Assembly (NCBI GenBank): GCA_007922305.1 | Contig: ML677343.1 | Span: 35,649,774 to 35,713,773, forward strand | Reading direction: 5' to 3' | Length of the DNA: 64,000 nucleotides | Source of the DNA: Dermatemys mawii | Taxonomy: Eukaryota > Chordata > Testudines > Dermatemydidae | Part shown: positions 63,417 through 64,000 of the stretch, piece by piece | Layout: every line of letters starts with the position of its first letter | Numbering within the stretch: position 1 is the stretch's first letter | Translations under genes and position numbers: made by a program | Notes under the pieces: generated by a model | Seen by the model: the letters and a program-made list of their open reading frames with translations, nothing else | The model's database searches: none | What the model was told of the DNA's origin: nothing

Positions 63417-63765
63417 TACTCGCTTTCCTGCTGGTGAGGGACCCCCCCCAACCCCATGCTCTCCCCTGCTTACCCCCCACTCCTTCATCCTGGTTAGGTA
63501 CCCACAATTCTCTTCCCCCAGTCTAGGCACCTGCCACTGCTCTACCCTCCTCCCAGCCATGTATCCTGCCTCCTCTATCCAAGACCCTACCCCCTGCTAG
63601 GCACCCCTAATGCTCCACCCTCCCCCTAGCTAGCCCCTCTCCTCCCTGACTAGCCCACCATGCTCTCCTGCCTCCTCTGTCCATGACCCTGCCCCCCCCC
63701 CCCCCCGCTGCTCTGCCCTTAGCTAGCCCCCCCGCCCTGAGCTGGGCACCCCCCTGCCCGGGCAG
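63417..63765 (+). repeat. Pyrimidine-rich tract with degenerate tandem units
   Basis: The + strand is almost all C and T, with units such as CCTGCCTCCTCTATCCAAGA and CCTGCCTCCTCTGTCCATGA and a long C-run near 63692-63707. The minus strand is therefore G-run-rich and able to form G-quadruplexes just upstream of the promoter region. Confidence 0.7.
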
Positions 63766-63769
63766 CTGA

Positions 63770-63891
63770 GGGGCCCAGGCCTAACGAATCGTCTCTGCTC
63801 CGGCAGGGGGCGGGCGAGGGGGCGGGGTCTGTTATGCTAATGAGCTCGTGGGCGCGGCCGGGATCCCGGCGCCGCGGCCGAGGCGGGGCCC
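63770..63891 (+). promoter_or_regulatory. GC-rich (CpG-island) promoter of the downstream gene
   Basis: CpG density rises sharply. Two GC boxes (GGGGGCGGG near 63806-63814, GGGGGCGGGG near 63818-63827) and an octamer-like ATGCTAAT (63834-63841) precede the ATG. No TATA box is visible, as usual for housekeeping promoters. Confidence 0.65.
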
Positions 63892-63969
63892 ATGGACGAG
63901 GCGGCGGCGGGAGCCGGCAGCGCCCGGGGGAGCCGGACCGGGAGCCGCGGGGGCATCCGGGTGCTGAAG
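63892..63969 (+). CDS. First coding exon of the downstream gene (partial gene; PHLPP2 expected from synteny)
   Basis: An ATG at 63892 in GGGGCCCATGG (a G at +4 but C at -3) opens 26 codons (MDEAAAGAGSARGSRTGS...RVLK) and ends AAG|GTGAGA, a strong donor. In mammals the gene following AP1G1 on the same strand about 4 kb downstream is PHLPP2, and spacing and strand agree. The peptide does not match the PHLPP2 start that I know, so this could be an alternative first exon, another gene or untranslated leader. Confidence 0.45.
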
Positions 63970-64000
63970 GTGAGAGGGCCGGGCCGGGCTGGGGTGAGGT

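Larger units (their letters stand above)
62313..63770. other. Intergenic region before the downstream promoter
   Basis: Holds the palindromic element at 62976-63127 and, from 63417, a strongly pyrimidine-rich + strand. I recognise nothing in 62313-62960. Confidence 0.6.

Overview
This is a 64 kb piece of a vertebrate nuclear genome, most likely from a turtle (a crocodilian is the alternative). The protein-coding content is one split gene, AP1G1 (gamma-1 adaptin, large subunit of the AP-1 clathrin adaptor), on the + strand. The repeat landscape is dominated by CR1 LINE fragments with the 3' ends common in turtles and crocodilians, many non-autonomous hAT elements with 8-bp target duplications, a decayed chromodomain Ty3/gypsy element and old MIR SINEs. 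I judged the taxon from repeat style only.

Layout. 1-3104 is intron, because the 5' exons (residues 1-67) lie upstream of the window. Twenty-one constitutive coding exons run from 3105 to the stop codon at 54681-54683. They join in frame with GT-AG introns to give residues 68-818 of an expected 818-residue protein (human gamma-1 has 822; the difference is in the hinge). Exons for residues 68-576 encode the helical trunk, the exons at 43378-44722 the hinge with two LLDLL clathrin-box motifs, and those at 44941-54683 the C-terminal ear. A 9-nt microexon (22736-22744, Asn-Glu-Lys) fits in frame between the exons ending at 20181 and starting at 27394. The 3' UTR has a proximal AATAAA at 55764 and a probable distal one at 58706. 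At the right edge a GC-rich promoter-like region (about 63770-63891) leads into an ATG-containing first exon (63892-63969) followed by a splice donor. From mammalian gene order the downstream neighbour should be PHLPP2, but the peptide itself was not recognised.

The introns are repeat-rich. 7.6-11.0 kb holds a degraded chromodomain gypsy element; 15.2-16.3 kb a CR1 with a probable solo LTR inside it; 18.3-19.9 and 20.9-21.9 kb two same-strand CR1 copies around one exon; 24.4-26.4 kb antisense CR1; 32.6-34.3 kb an old sense CR1; 40.4-41.5 kb a 1.1 kb terminal-inverted-repeat element; 46.4-51.3 kb a mosaic of CR1 and one hAT family whose flanks suggest recombination between copies.

I found no new multi-gene system. 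The items most worth checking are the microexon, a perfect 41-bp inverted repeat at 30921-31005, the hAT-bounded rearrangement scars at 46.4-50.5 kb, the abutting hAT insertions that share one 8-bp target at 140-268, and palindromic elements with long target duplications at 26.8 and 63.0 kb. Coordinates of repeats are estimates by eye unless a target duplication fixes them.
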